NCBI GenBank assembly: GCA_047777345.1
Contig: JBKEEJ010000008.1
Coordinates: forward strand, 82,366 to 146,365
Reading direction: 5' to 3'
Length of the DNA: 64,000 nucleotides
From: Anaerocolumna sp047777345
GTDB taxonomy: Bacteria > Bacillota > Clostridia > Lachnospirales > Lachnospiraceae
Shown here: piece after piece, positions 26,170 through 34,228 of the stretch
Position numbering within the stretch: the stretch's first letter is position 1
Layout of the letters: each line of letters begins with the position of its first letter
Position numbers and translations under genes: made by a program
The notes under the pieces: model-generated
Seen by the model: only the letters and a program-made list of their open reading frames with translations
Databases searched by the model: none
Told to the model about the DNA's origin: nothing

Positions 26170-27096
26170 ATGGATAAAATATCCGTGGTTGTACCTTGTT
26201 TTAATGAAGAAAAAGTTTTAAGGCTGTTTTATGCGGAATTAAAGCATGTTATGGATAAAATGAAGACTACTGATTTTGAAATTATTTTTATAGATGACGG
26301 CTCTAAGGATAAAACTTTGCAGATTGTTAAAAAACTTAAGGAAAAGGATGAAAGAATCCGCTATATTTCCTTTTCAAAAAATTTTGGTAAAGAAGCTGCT
26401 ATATTTGCCGGCTTGGAAAACAGTACGGGAGAATTTGTGGCGGTAATGGATGCGGATTTGCAGGATCCGCCGGCTCTTCTTAAAGAAATGTATGAATGCC
26501 TGAAAAAGGAAGACTACGATTCTGTGGCAACCAGAAGAACTACCAGACAGGGTGAGCCTGTATTGCGTTCCTTTTTTGCCAAATGTTTTTATTGCCTTAT
26601 GAGGCGTATATCAAAAGCAAATATTGTGGACGGGGCCAGAGATTTCAGGCTTATGAAAAGGCCGATGGTGGATGCGGTTCTTAATATGCGGGAGCATAAC
26701 CGGTTTTCCAAAGGAATTTTTGGCTGGGTCGGATTTAAGACCAAATGGCTGGAATACAAAAATGTGGAACGTGCGGCGGGAAAAACCAAGTGGTCTTTTT
26801 TAAAACTGCTTTTTTATTCTTTAGACGGGATTGCAGCTTTTTCCACTATGCCTTTGGGCATTGCTTTCTTTGCCGGTCTGTTTTTGTGTATGGCAGCTTT
26901 TGTTGGCTTAATAGTATTTTTACTTCGGTATTTTTCCGGTGAAAAATCGGCATATGGCTGTTCCTTTCTGATTTGTATCATGTTGTTTTTAAATGGATTT
27001 GAACTGATTAATATGGGAGTGTTAGGTCATTACCTGGCTAAAACCTACTTAGAGGTAAAAAACCGCCCCATATATATTGTAAGGGAACAGGGGTAA
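26170..27096 (+). CDS. CsbB/GtrB-like polyprenyl-phosphate glycosyltransferase
   Basis: A 308-aa GT2 enzyme: N-terminal catalytic domain with VVPCFNEEKVL, FIDDGSKDKT and MDADLQDPP (DXD-type), an RDFRLM motif, then two C-terminal transmembrane helices (about 232-258 and 268-295). Such proteins charge undecaprenyl phosphate with a sugar. Paired with the YfhO-like gene it most likely supplies the lipid-linked sugar for cell-wall polymer decoration. The ATG at 26170 is chosen because AAAGGAG lies 9 bases before it; the ATG at 26161 is too close. Confidence 0.88.
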   Translation: MDKISVVVPCFNEEKVLRLFYAELKHVMDKMKTTDFEIIFIDDGSKDKTLQIVKKLKEKDERIRYISFSKNFGKEAAIFAGLENSTGEFVAVMDADLQDPPALLKEMYECLKKEDYDSVATRRTTRQGEPVLRSFFAKCFYCLMRRISKANIVDGARDFRLMKRPMVDAVLNMREHNRFSKGIFGWVGFKTKWLEYKNVERAAGKTKWSFLKLLFYSLDGIAAFSTMPLGIAFFAGLFLCMAAFVGLIVFLLRYFSGEKSAYGCSFLICIMLFLNGFELINMGVLGHYLAKTYLEVKNRPIYIVREQG

Positions 27097-27102
27097 GTAA
27101 AA

Positions 27103-27252
27103 ATGGATAAAAATAAATATATTGATAATTTATTGACCTTTTTAAATATAATTGAGATTAAAAGAAACGATATATTATTTGGGGAGGGATACACAAAATT
27201 GTACAGGAAAGAAATTACTGACGAGTTATTAGATGACAAGCATTATTTATAA
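27103..27252 (+). CDS. Possible 49-aa protein after the glycosyltransferase gene
   Basis: A short frame starting 6 bases after the glycosyltransferase stop (MDKNKYIDNLLTFLN...), ending TAA at 27250-27252. The ribosome site AGGGGTAAG is modest. No recognised motif; it could be the start of a gene lost in the decayed region that follows. Confidence 0.3.
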   Translation: MDKNKYIDNLLTFLNIIEIKRNDILFGEGYTKLYRKEITDELLDDKHYL

Positions 27253-27945
27253 ACTAATTGTCATTTTTAAAAATATATTTACAAGGAGAAGTTAATTTTA
27301 TTATAATTGGAATAAAATGGGGGGTGGTATATGCCACAAATGAATTGGATTGGAGTTTTGTAAATTAGTTACAGAAATAGTAAGCAGAATTAGACGAAAA
27401 TGAAACATGCTAAAGTTTGATGCAAACAAACATTAACGCCGATTCATCATGTGGAAATGTTCCCCCTATTTTGTGGTTCTACGCATAGGGATAGTTGACA
27501 CCATTGAGAGGCCTATTATGCTGGGCTTCGTTGTACATTTGCGGCAAGCTAATGTAAACTTTGTTATTCTGAAACGAATAATGGATTGCAGCACTTTGTG
27601 AGAATAATACCCTTGGAGACCACAAATCCATAAATATTCTTTAGAGTATCAGAAGTCTGTTTGGTGGTTATCGTTACATTTTCATCCGTAGTACATATAT
27701 AAAATATAAATTGGCTGTTATAACTTTATCTCATAATGAAATGACCACAATATGGACTTTTTATAAATAAAAAGAAAGATGAGAAAAAAGCATGAGTATA
27801 GAACCAGGGACGGATCAGAGTATTGGAAGAAAGATAGAAAAGGGCTTGTGCTGCAGCAGCTTTTCGATTATAATAAATAAGATTAAAAACTGGAAACAAA
27901 ATACAATTTTTTAACTGTTTATACTTTTATCGTGGAGCTGAGAAA
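27253..27945. other. Decayed intergenic region before pyrK
   Basis: About 690 bases with no intact gene. It contains the minus-strand transposase-like fragment listed separately and a doubtful 40-codon frame near 27791. Pyrimidine-leader features (PyrR site, attenuator) were looked for and not seen. Confidence 0.5.
27479..27631 (-). pseudogene. Possible transposase C-terminal fragment
   Basis: A 50-codon minus-strand frame ends with MYNEAQHNRPLNGVNYPYA. The 'YN...RPLNG..YP' pattern recalls the tail of rve/DDE integrase-core transposases. No catalytic residues or upstream part remain. It lies between the two halves of the pyrimidine gene set and may mark an old insertion; identity is weak. 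Confidence 0.3.
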
Positions 27946-28713
27946 ATGGATAAAATCTATAAAAGAAAGGCGGCTATAACCTGTCAGGAACAGTTGACAC
28001 AAGATATTTACAGTATGTGGCTGGAAGCAAAAGAGATTGCCTTATCTGCCAAACCGGGTCAGTTTTTGTCCCTGTACTGCAATGATGGCAGCAGGCTTCT
28101 TCCAAGACCAATCAGTATTTGTGAAATTGACAGGACAAATGGTAAACTACGGCTTGTATACCGGGTTGTGGGAAAAGGTACCAAGGAATTTGCTTCTTAT
28201 AAGGAAGGAAGTACTATTGAAGTAATGGGCCCTTTGGGAAATGGTTTTTATTTGGAAGACGGCAAGGCCATTCTCATTGGCGGAGGAATTGGCATCCCCC
28301 CTATGCTGGAACTGGCAAAGCAGTTAACCTGTGAAAAAGAGATTGTATTAGGCTATCGGAATATAACTTTTTTGGAAAACGATTTTCTTCCCTTTGGCAG
28401 GGTATATATTTCAACGGAGGACGGCAGCAGCGGAATAAAGGGCAATGTAATTGACGTTTTAAGAAACCAGGGTTTAACCGGAAATATTATATATGCCTGT
28501 GGTCCGGAGGTTATGCTAAAAAGCGTTAAGGCCTATGCCATGGAGTGCGGCATAAAAGCCCAGTTATCCCTGGAAGAGAGAATGGCCTGCGGAATCGGAG
28601 CCTGCCTGGCCTGTGTGTGCCGGTCAAAAGAAAGGGATTATCACACCAATGTAAAAAACAAAAGGATATGTAAGGACGGACCTGTTTTTTATGCCGAAGA
28701 AATCGAACTGTAA
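27946..28713 (+). CDS. pyrK: Dihydroorotate dehydrogenase electron-transfer subunit
   Basis: A 255-aa FAD/[2Fe-2S] protein that passes electrons from PyrD to NAD+. FAD-binding RPISICEID, NAD-binding GGGIGIPPMLELAKQL and the iron-sulfur cysteines in ACGIGACLACVCRS (about 209-222), plus a fourth Cys in KRICKDGP, are present. The following pyrD gene, 107 bp downstream, is its partner in the class 1B heterotetramer. GGAG precedes the ATG by about 10 bases. Confidence 0.93.
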   Translation: MDKIYKRKAAITCQEQLTQDIYSMWLEAKEIALSAKPGQFLSLYCNDGSRLLPRPISICEIDRTNGKLRLVYRVVGKGTKEFASYKEGSTIEVMGPLGNGFYLEDGKAILIGGGIGIPPMLELAKQLTCEKEIVLGYRNITFLENDFLPFGRVYISTEDGSSGIKGNVIDVLRNQGLTGNIIYACGPEVMLKSVKAYAMECGIKAQLSLEERMACGIGACLACVCRSKERDYHTNVKNKRICKDGPVFYAEEIEL

Positions 28714-28820
28714 TATAAATAAACATGTAAATTTTTTTGCTTGTGGAAATACCTTTTTATGTTTTACGATAAGATTGAATGCCAGACCTGTATGTTCAGG
28801 CAGAAAGGGTTGAGTAGAGA

Positions 28821-29729
28821 GTGAATACGAAAGTGACAATAGCAGGAGTGGAATGGAAGAACCCGGTGACCACCGCATCCGGTACTTTTGGCTCCGGTTT
28901 GGAATACAGTACTTTTGTTGATTTGAACAAAATTGGTGCGGTTACCACAAAGGGAGTTTCTAACGTAGCCTGGGAAGGCAATAAGACACCCAGAATTGCA
29001 GAAACTTACGGAGGAATGTTAAATGCAGTCGGCCTTCAAAATCCCGGAGTAGATGTGTTTATTAAACGTGATCTTCCTTTTTTAAGGCAATATGATACCA
29101 AAATTATTGTAAATGTATGTGGAAAAACCATAAAGGACTATTGCCAGGTGGTGGAAAGGCTTTCTTATTGTGACGTGGATATGCTCGAGATTAACATATC
29201 CTGTCCGAATGTTAAGGAAGGCGGAATAGCTTTTGGACAAGATCCTAAGGCAGTGGAAGCTATTACAAAGGAAGTAAAAAAATATGCTGTGCAGCCGGTT
29301 ATTATGAAACTTAGCCCTAATGTGACAGATATTACGGAAATTGCAAAAGCGGCGGAGGCCGGCGGTGCCGATGCCTTATCTTTAATTAATACCATAACAG
29401 GCATGAAAATTGATATTTATAAAAGGAAATTTGCATTAGCCAACAAAACCGGAGGATTATCCGGCCCGGCAATCAAACCCATAGCAGTAAGAATGGTATA
29501 TCAGGTGGCCAATGCGGTTAAGCTTCCTCTTATCGGTATGGGCGGAATTATGAACGGAGAGGATGCCCTGGAATTTATTATGGCCGGAGCCACAGCCGTA
29601 GCGGTAGGGACCGCTAATTTTACCGACCCTTATGCCACCCTTAAAGTTGTAAAAGAAATGAAAGAGTATATGGAAAAATACGGGATAGATGACATTAATA
29701 AACTAATCGGGTGTGTTGATAAAGAATAA
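28821..29729 (+). CDS. pyrD: Dihydroorotate dehydrogenase, class 1B catalytic subunit
   Basis: A 302-aa FMN enzyme oxidising dihydroorotate to orotate. The catalytic Cys is in LEINISCPNVKEGG, FMN-contact motifs are LSLINTITGM, GGLSGPAIKP, GMGGIMNGEDALEF and MAGATAVAVGTA. Class 1B is supported by the adjacent pyrK. The GTG at 28821 is taken as the start (MNTKVTIAGVEWKNPVTTASGTFG); its ribosome site is weak. The pyrE gene follows 29 bp downstream. Confidence 0.93.
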   Translation: MNTKVTIAGVEWKNPVTTASGTFGSGLEYSTFVDLNKIGAVTTKGVSNVAWEGNKTPRIAETYGGMLNAVGLQNPGVDVFIKRDLPFLRQYDTKIIVNVCGKTIKDYCQVVERLSYCDVDMLEINISCPNVKEGGIAFGQDPKAVEAITKEVKKYAVQPVIMKLSPNVTDITEIAKAAEAGGADALSLINTITGMKIDIYKRKFALANKTGGLSGPAIKPIAVRMVYQVANAVKLPLIGMGGIMNGEDALEFIMAGATAVAVGTANFTDPYATLKVVKEMKEYMEKYGIDDINKLIGCVDKE

Positions 29730-29758
29730 AAGCAAAATTTAATCGGAGGTAGATGTAA

Positions 29759-30439
29759 GTGGAACAGTACAAACAGGAATTTATTGAATTTATGGTAGAC
29801 TGCGGGGTTTTAAAATTTGGTGATTTTATTACAAAAAGCGGAAGAAAAACCCCTTTTTTTATTAATGCGGGCTATTACCGGACAGGTTCCCAGTTAAGAA
29901 AATTAGGTGAATATTATGCAAAAGCCATTCAGAAAAACTTCGGTCTGGATTTTGACGTATTGTTTGGCCCTGCCTATAAAGGAATTCCTTTAAGTGTTGC
30001 CACCTCTATGGCTATCAGCGAGCTTTTTGGAAGAGAAGTCCGTTATTGTTCCAATCGGAAAGAAGTAAAAGACCATGGCGACAAGGGAATTCTTTTAGGA
30101 GGCCCCATTCAGGACAAAGATCGGGTTTTGATTATTGAGGATGTGACAACCGCAGGTACTTCTATTGAGGAAACCATGCCGATTATAAAAGCACAGGGAG
30201 ATATTACTCCGGTTGGACTGGTTGTATCCGTTGACCGAATGGAAAAAGGAAAGGGCAAGAAAAGTGCTCTGGCTGAAATTGAAGAAGTTTACGGTTTCAA
30301 AACAACCGCTATTGTTACCATGGAAGAAATAGTTGAACATTTATACAATAAGCCTTATAATGGAAGTATCATAATTGATGATAGTATAAAAGCATCCATT
30401 GATGACTATTATAAAGAATATGGGCCGGAGAAAGAATAA
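29759..30439 (+). CDS. pyrE: Orotate phosphoribosyltransferase
   Basis: A 226-aa transferase adding PRPP to orotate to form OMP. The PRPP-binding motif VLIIEDVTTAGTSIEE and the catalytic loop RKEVKDHGDKG are clear. The GTG start at 29759 follows CGGAGGT by about 9 bases. Last recognised pyrimidine gene of this half; pyrB/pyrI, carAB and pyrR are not in the window. Confidence 0.93.
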   Translation: MEQYKQEFIEFMVDCGVLKFGDFITKSGRKTPFFINAGYYRTGSQLRKLGEYYAKAIQKNFGLDFDVLFGPAYKGIPLSVATSMAISELFGREVRYCSNRKEVKDHGDKGILLGGPIQDKDRVLIIEDVTTAGTSIEETMPIIKAQGDITPVGLVVSVDRMEKGKGKKSALAEIEEVYGFKTTAIVTMEEIVEHLYNKPYNGSIIIDDSIKASIDDYYKEYGPEKE

Positions 30440-30467
30440 TATATTGGCAAAGAAATGAGAGGATAAT

Positions 30468-30620
30468 ATGAGTGAAAAAATTTATACTACAATGAAATCA
30501 GTTGGAGTCGGTAATCTGGTCATGGGTATTTTGCTTATCGTTGCGGGTATTGCAGGCGGAATTATTATGATTGTCAGTGGCGGCAGATTACTGAAGAAAA
30601 AATCAGAAATTTTATTTTAA
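30468..30620 (+). CDS. 50-aa single-span membrane protein
   Basis: A short gene 28 bp after pyrE: a polar start, one long hydrophobic glycine-rich helix (VGNLVMGILLIVAGIAGGII) and a basic end RLLKKKSEILF. GAGAGGA precedes the ATG by 5 bases. It is co-directional with pyrE and precedes the terminator at 30650. Function unknown. Confidence 0.6.
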   Translation: MSEKIYTTMKSVGVGNLVMGILLIVAGIAGGIIMIVSGGRLLKKKSEILF

Positions 30621-30649
30621 TCAAATAACTTTTTTTTATCCTTCTTTGG

Positions 30650-30716
30650 ACTGTTGCAGGTTAGGAGAAAACATTTTATACCCACTTCGTTTTCATCCCT
30701 TTGCAACAGTTTTTTC
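30650..30716 (+). terminator. Terminator of the pyrKDE operon
   Basis: ACTGTTGCA (30650-30658) pairs with TGCAACAGT (30702-30710), followed by TTTTTT; the 43-nt loop contains further weak pairing. It separates pyrKDE from the Tad-like operon. Confidence 0.75.
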
Positions 30717-30785
30717 ATTTTTATTTTGTTTGGGAAGTTCGGAACATTATGTAAAAATAGACTAGAAAAAAATGTAAATTTCTAC

Positions 30786-30814
30786 TTTACAAGACAAAAA
30801 AAATCATATATTAT
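30786..30814 (+). promoter_or_regulatory. Promoter of the Tad-like operon
   Basis: TTTACA (30786-30791) and TATTAT (30809-30814), 17 bp apart, about 155 bp upstream of the first gene. The long leader has no obvious riboswitch; a c-di-GMP aptamer was looked for and not seen. Confidence 0.6.
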
Positions 30815-30969
30815 AAATATATCTTAAAATCTATTTTCTCTTTGATCTCCAATTCATTTTATTTATCCCAATCAATAATAACGAAAGGTGGTTATATGAT
30901 GTAGTTCGTTTTTTGTCAGGTCGTTTATTCATTTATTGTTTTATTGATAAAGAAGGGGAGTATAAATTT

Positions 30970-31836
30970 ATGAAAATTTCATTCTGGACCAGTGGCCGAG
31001 AGGGCAGCGGTGTGACAAGTAATTTAGCTTGTATCAGTATTGCGCTGTCTATGGAATACTCTTATAAATCCGTACTTATCGAGAATCACTATCAGAAAAA
31101 CAAACTAGGGAGTATGCTAAAATATCAGTGGGTAAATTATACAGAAAAAGAGGAGGATTATGGATTTAAACATATAGGTATTGATTATATTATGCAGCGG
31201 TTTGCCAACAAAAGGCACCATAACAAATTTGCACAAGATTTAATCAATTCGGATTATAAGCCGGCCCAAATAATTGAGGAAGCGTCTTTGGAAATACTGG
31301 ATCATACTTTATATTACATACCGGTAAATTACCAGTTTAATCAGCAAACTTTCGATTACAATCTCTATTATAATATTAAAGAGATCATGGATGCCACGGA
31401 AAACTTTGCTGACTTTACATTCATTGACACATCAAACCAAAACAGTCTCAGTTCAAAAATTATTCTTGACGAAGCCGATTTAGTTGTCGTTAATTTAGTT
31501 CAAAATTCCACTATGATTCAATATTTCTTTGACAATTATAAATCCATCTTCGACAAATGCGTATTCTTAATCAGTAATTACAATAAAAAATCCAGTCTCA
31601 ATCTTAATAAAATATCAAAAATCCACTCAATCAACAAACTTATGATTGCTGCAATTCCATACAATATCGAATATCAGGAGGCGGTGTCACGGGGAACCGT
31701 CGTTGAATTTATTGCCCGCAATTATAAATGCAGCCGGAAAAATCCCAATTATTCCTTTATCAGAAGTGTGAAAAAAGCAACTGCCATGATTATGATGGCG
31801 GCTTCCAATATTAGCAGGAAGGAGGACAGTCTTTGA
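30970..31836 (+). CDS. TadZ/CpaE-like MinD-fold protein 1 (altered P-loop)
   Basis: A 288-aa protein beginning MKISFWTSGREGSGVTSN. Placement of the GxxGSGxTSN loop after the first strand matches MinD/CpaE deviant Walker A motifs, but the invariant lysine before the Thr is absent (SGVTS instead of GKTT), so ATP hydrolysis is doubtful. A later FIDTSNQN (Walker A'-like Asp) and VVVNLVQNS fit the fold. TadZ/CpaE proteins position Tad pili at the pole. The ATG at 30970 follows GGGGAG by about 8 bases. First gene of an operon with overlapping genes to 40698. Confidence 0.7.
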   Translation: MKISFWTSGREGSGVTSNLACISIALSMEYSYKSVLIENHYQKNKLGSMLKYQWVNYTEKEEDYGFKHIGIDYIMQRFANKRHHNKFAQDLINSDYKPAQIIEEASLEILDHTLYYIPVNYQFNQQTFDYNLYYNIKEIMDATENFADFTFIDTSNQNSLSSKIILDEADLVVVNLVQNSTMIQYFFDNYKSIFDKCVFLISNYNKKSSLNLNKISKIHSINKLMIAAIPYNIEYQEAVSRGTVVEFIARNYKCSRKNPNYSFIRSVKKATAMIMMAASNISRKEDSL

Positions 31837-32789
31837 GAAGAAGACTTAAAAGGTCCACCAGGGGACATATTATGGTCTTACTATTTTGTTTCATTATTAT
31901 GGGTGGAGCTTTTTTGACAGCATTTATTGTTGTCACAAAAGATTTAAAAAAGAATTATCAAAATCAGATTGCCACCCTGTCCCGGGAAATGGATATGAAA
32001 AAAGTATATGTATATCAGGCAAAAAGTGATATTAAAGCAGGAAGTAAGCTGACAAAAGATATGGTTTCTTATACCAGGGTTTTATCCGAACAGCCACAGG
32101 CTAACTTTATGACGGAAAGTGACTTAGGAAAAGTTTTATTAATTGATATTAAGCGAGGGACAGAAGTATTAAAATCCATGCTTACGGAGGATTTGGCGGA
32201 TAATACCTTAAGAGAAGTGGAATTTCAAGAATTTTTATTAAGCAGCAATCTGAAAGAAAATGATTCTGTGGATATTCGAATCCTTTATCCCAACGGGGAA
32301 AACTATGTGGTTTTAAGTAAAAAATCAACAAAGAATTTGGATTTGGAAAACTTAAGATGCTTTATGTGGCTTAATTCTGAGGAAATATTAAGAATATCCG
32401 GTGCCATTGTGGACTGTTATCTGAATGAAGGAACCATACTTTATACCGTAAAATATATTAATCCCCGGATACAAGAGGCTTCCCATATTACTTATACGCC
32501 AAATGCCAATGTGTTAAAGCTGATGCGGGAAGATCCCAATATAGTTAAGAAAGCATCGGATACAATAAGCGAAAACCTTCGTCAGGAACTGGAAAACCGG
32601 CTTGCACAATTTTACAGTACCTATGGCGACGAAGCATCCTGGAACAATTCGATTGCCTCAGCATATAGCCGTGTACAAAAGAAAACAAATGACTTATCCG
32701 GTGATGAAAATAATTCTGTTGCCACGGACAATGACTCAAAAACCGGTCAAACAGGTGAAAATGAGGAGGAAATATATTATGTCGACTAA
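31833..32789 (+). CDS. CpaB/RcpC-like SAF-domain membrane protein
   Basis: A 318-aa protein with a short basic start, one transmembrane helix (about 14-33) and an outside domain whose early part reads VYVYQAKSDIKAGSKLTKDMV, the SAF fold seen in CpaB/RcpC Tad pilus assembly proteins. A coiled or polar Ser/Asn-rich tail follows (about 235-318). The TTG start at 31833 overlaps the previous TGA and has AGGAGG 7 bases upstream. In Tad systems CpaB works with the secretin; in this monoderm-type cell it probably guides pilin or substrate outside the membrane (inference). Confidence 0.72.
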   Translation: MRRRLKRSTRGHIMVLLFCFIIMGGAFLTAFIVVTKDLKKNYQNQIATLSREMDMKKVYVYQAKSDIKAGSKLTKDMVSYTRVLSEQPQANFMTESDLGKVLLIDIKRGTEVLKSMLTEDLADNTLREVEFQEFLLSSNLKENDSVDIRILYPNGENYVVLSKKSTKNLDLENLRCFMWLNSEEILRISGAIVDCYLNEGTILYTVKYINPRIQEASHITYTPNANVLKLMREDPNIVKKASDTISENLRQELENRLAQFYSTYGDEASWNNSIASAYSRVQKKTNDLSGDENNSVATDNDSKTGQTGENEEEIYYVD

Positions 32790-33429
32790 TGCTTGTATCA
32801 TAGGATTTCTGGGAATTGAGGCTTATGACATTATCCTGTATTTATCTAAGCTTTTATCCGGTCTGGATAAGAAAATACTTCTGATGGATAATTCGGAATC
32901 TGGTGCCCTTACCTGTTGTATTCCAATTCCCGCAACTTTGAACCCAAAATTTACACCAATCAGTTGTGGTGATATGGACTTTGTCAGGGAGAGAAAAGTT
33001 GCTGAGTATAAGGAAAAATATGAATATATCCTGATGGATTTTGGCTTTAGAATCAACCATGAAGATTTAAATACCTGTTCTTATCTTTTTTTAATTTGTG
33101 ACAGGCAGCAGCACAATATAGAAAGGCTTAGAAATTTAAAAGCAGAAACAGAAGTTTATGTTATCCTGAGAGATATTGTTAATTTTAAGGTAAAGGATTA
33201 TATTCTCAATAATCTGGCAGAAAAGATTCATATAAAGGACTGCTATTGCCTGTATAGGGATGAAATTGACAAGGAATACATGTTAGGCCTGCAATATGGC
33301 AATCAAATTGCGTTAAAAAAATTATCTGCCCAGTTTAACTATGTTCTGAATCAGATTTTTACAAAGGTTCTTCATTTTGAAAGGGTTGCGGTTGTAAAGG
33401 CATATAAGAAAGCGAAAAGAGGTGCATAA
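32779..33429 (+). CDS. MinD/TadZ-like protein 2, no P-loop
   Basis: A 216-aa soluble protein whose fold pattern (strand CIIGFLGIEAYD, KILLMDNSES, YILMDFGF, LFLICDR) resembles ParA/MinD but with no Walker A sequence at all. The length is about three quarters of its neighbours. Start ATG 32779 lies inside the end of the CpaB-like gene and follows GAGGA by about 10 bases. Probably a structural partner of the other two MinD-fold proteins. Identity by fold pattern only; a search could change it. Confidence 0.55.
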   Translation: MSTNACIIGFLGIEAYDIILYLSKLLSGLDKKILLMDNSESGALTCCIPIPATLNPKFTPISCGDMDFVRERKVAEYKEKYEYILMDFGFRINHEDLNTCSYLFLICDRQQHNIERLRNLKAETEVYVILRDIVNFKVKDYILNNLAEKIHIKDCYCLYRDEIDKEYMLGLQYGNQIALKKLSAQFNYVLNQIFTKVLHFERVAVVKAYKKAKRGA

Positions 33430-33430
33430 G

Positions 33431-34228
33431 TTGATTACAGCGTTTTGGAGCCCAACTTCGGGACAGTCCGGTACAACCAGCAATATGCTTGCCATTGCCA
33501 TTATGTCCTCTGTTTTGCTGCAAAAAAGAATTTTAATAATGCATAATCATTATTCCGATTACAGCCTGGAAAAAGCTCTTATCGGTAAGAATACCAGTCA
33601 GAGCCTGTTTGAGGGCATTGGGATAGATTCCATGCTTCGAAACAGTAAAATACCGGATTTAAGCGAAAGTACCATTGTAAATTCAGTTATTTCTCTTTTC
33701 AATGACAGGATTCATGTATTACCGGGTACCACAAAAGAATATAAAGAACAGTTTGAAGCTGAAATGAAAAGGAGTGCGCCGGCCATACTGGATTCGGTTA
33801 ATCACTGTTATGATCTGGTATTTGTGGATTTAACTTCCGGATATGGAGTATTGTCCGAGACTTTTCTTAAGATGGCTGATTTTATTGTGGTAAATTTATC
33901 TCAGAATTTAAACTCTATTGACTATTACTTTTCCAAATATCATTTTCCCCAGGAGAAAACCATCTATCTTTTTGGCAAATATGAAAAAAGCTCCAGGTAT
34001 AATCTGAAAAATTTGGAAAGAACCTACCGCTGTATCAGAAAGAAATCTGCGGTTATTCCCTATAATGTTCAGTTTATGGATTATGTTCAGGACGGAAAAC
34101 TAATCCAATTTGTTCTTAAGAATCTGGCCGGCTCAAAGAATGAGGAAAATCAGTATTTCATCAAAAAACTGGGGGAGGCGGCAGAACTTTTGACAGGTTT
34201 CCTTATGAAAGCAGGTGATATAAGTTGA
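33431..34228 (+). CDS. TadZ/CpaE-like MinD-fold protein 3 (altered P-loop)
   Basis: A 265-aa protein starting LITAFWSPTSGQSGTTSN (first residue read as Met from TTG). Its start parallels protein 1 (xITxFWS... vs MKISFWTS...), and again the P-loop has SGTTS in place of GKTT. FVDLTSGYG and IVVNLSQNL mirror protein 1, so these two are paralogues. The TTG at 33431, 1 base after the previous stop with AGAGGTG upstream, is preferred over the GTG at 33422. The TGA overlaps the next start. Confidence 0.68.
   Translation: MITAFWSPTSGQSGTTSNMLAIAIMSSVLLQKRILIMHNHYSDYSLEKALIGKNTSQSLFEGIGIDSMLRNSKIPDLSESTIVNSVISLFNDRIHVLPGTTKEYKEQFEAEMKRSAPAILDSVNHCYDLVFVDLTSGYGVLSETFLKMADFIVVNLSQNLNSIDYYFSKYHFPQEKTIYLFGKYEKSSRYNLKNLERTYRCIRKKSAVIPYNVQFMDYVQDGKLIQFVLKNLAGSKNEENQYFIKKLGEAAELLTGFLMKAGDIS

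Noticed and set aside
27791..27913. 40-codon frame before pyrK
   Set aside because: No proper ribosome site, and the composition looks random; it sits in a region of decayed sequence.
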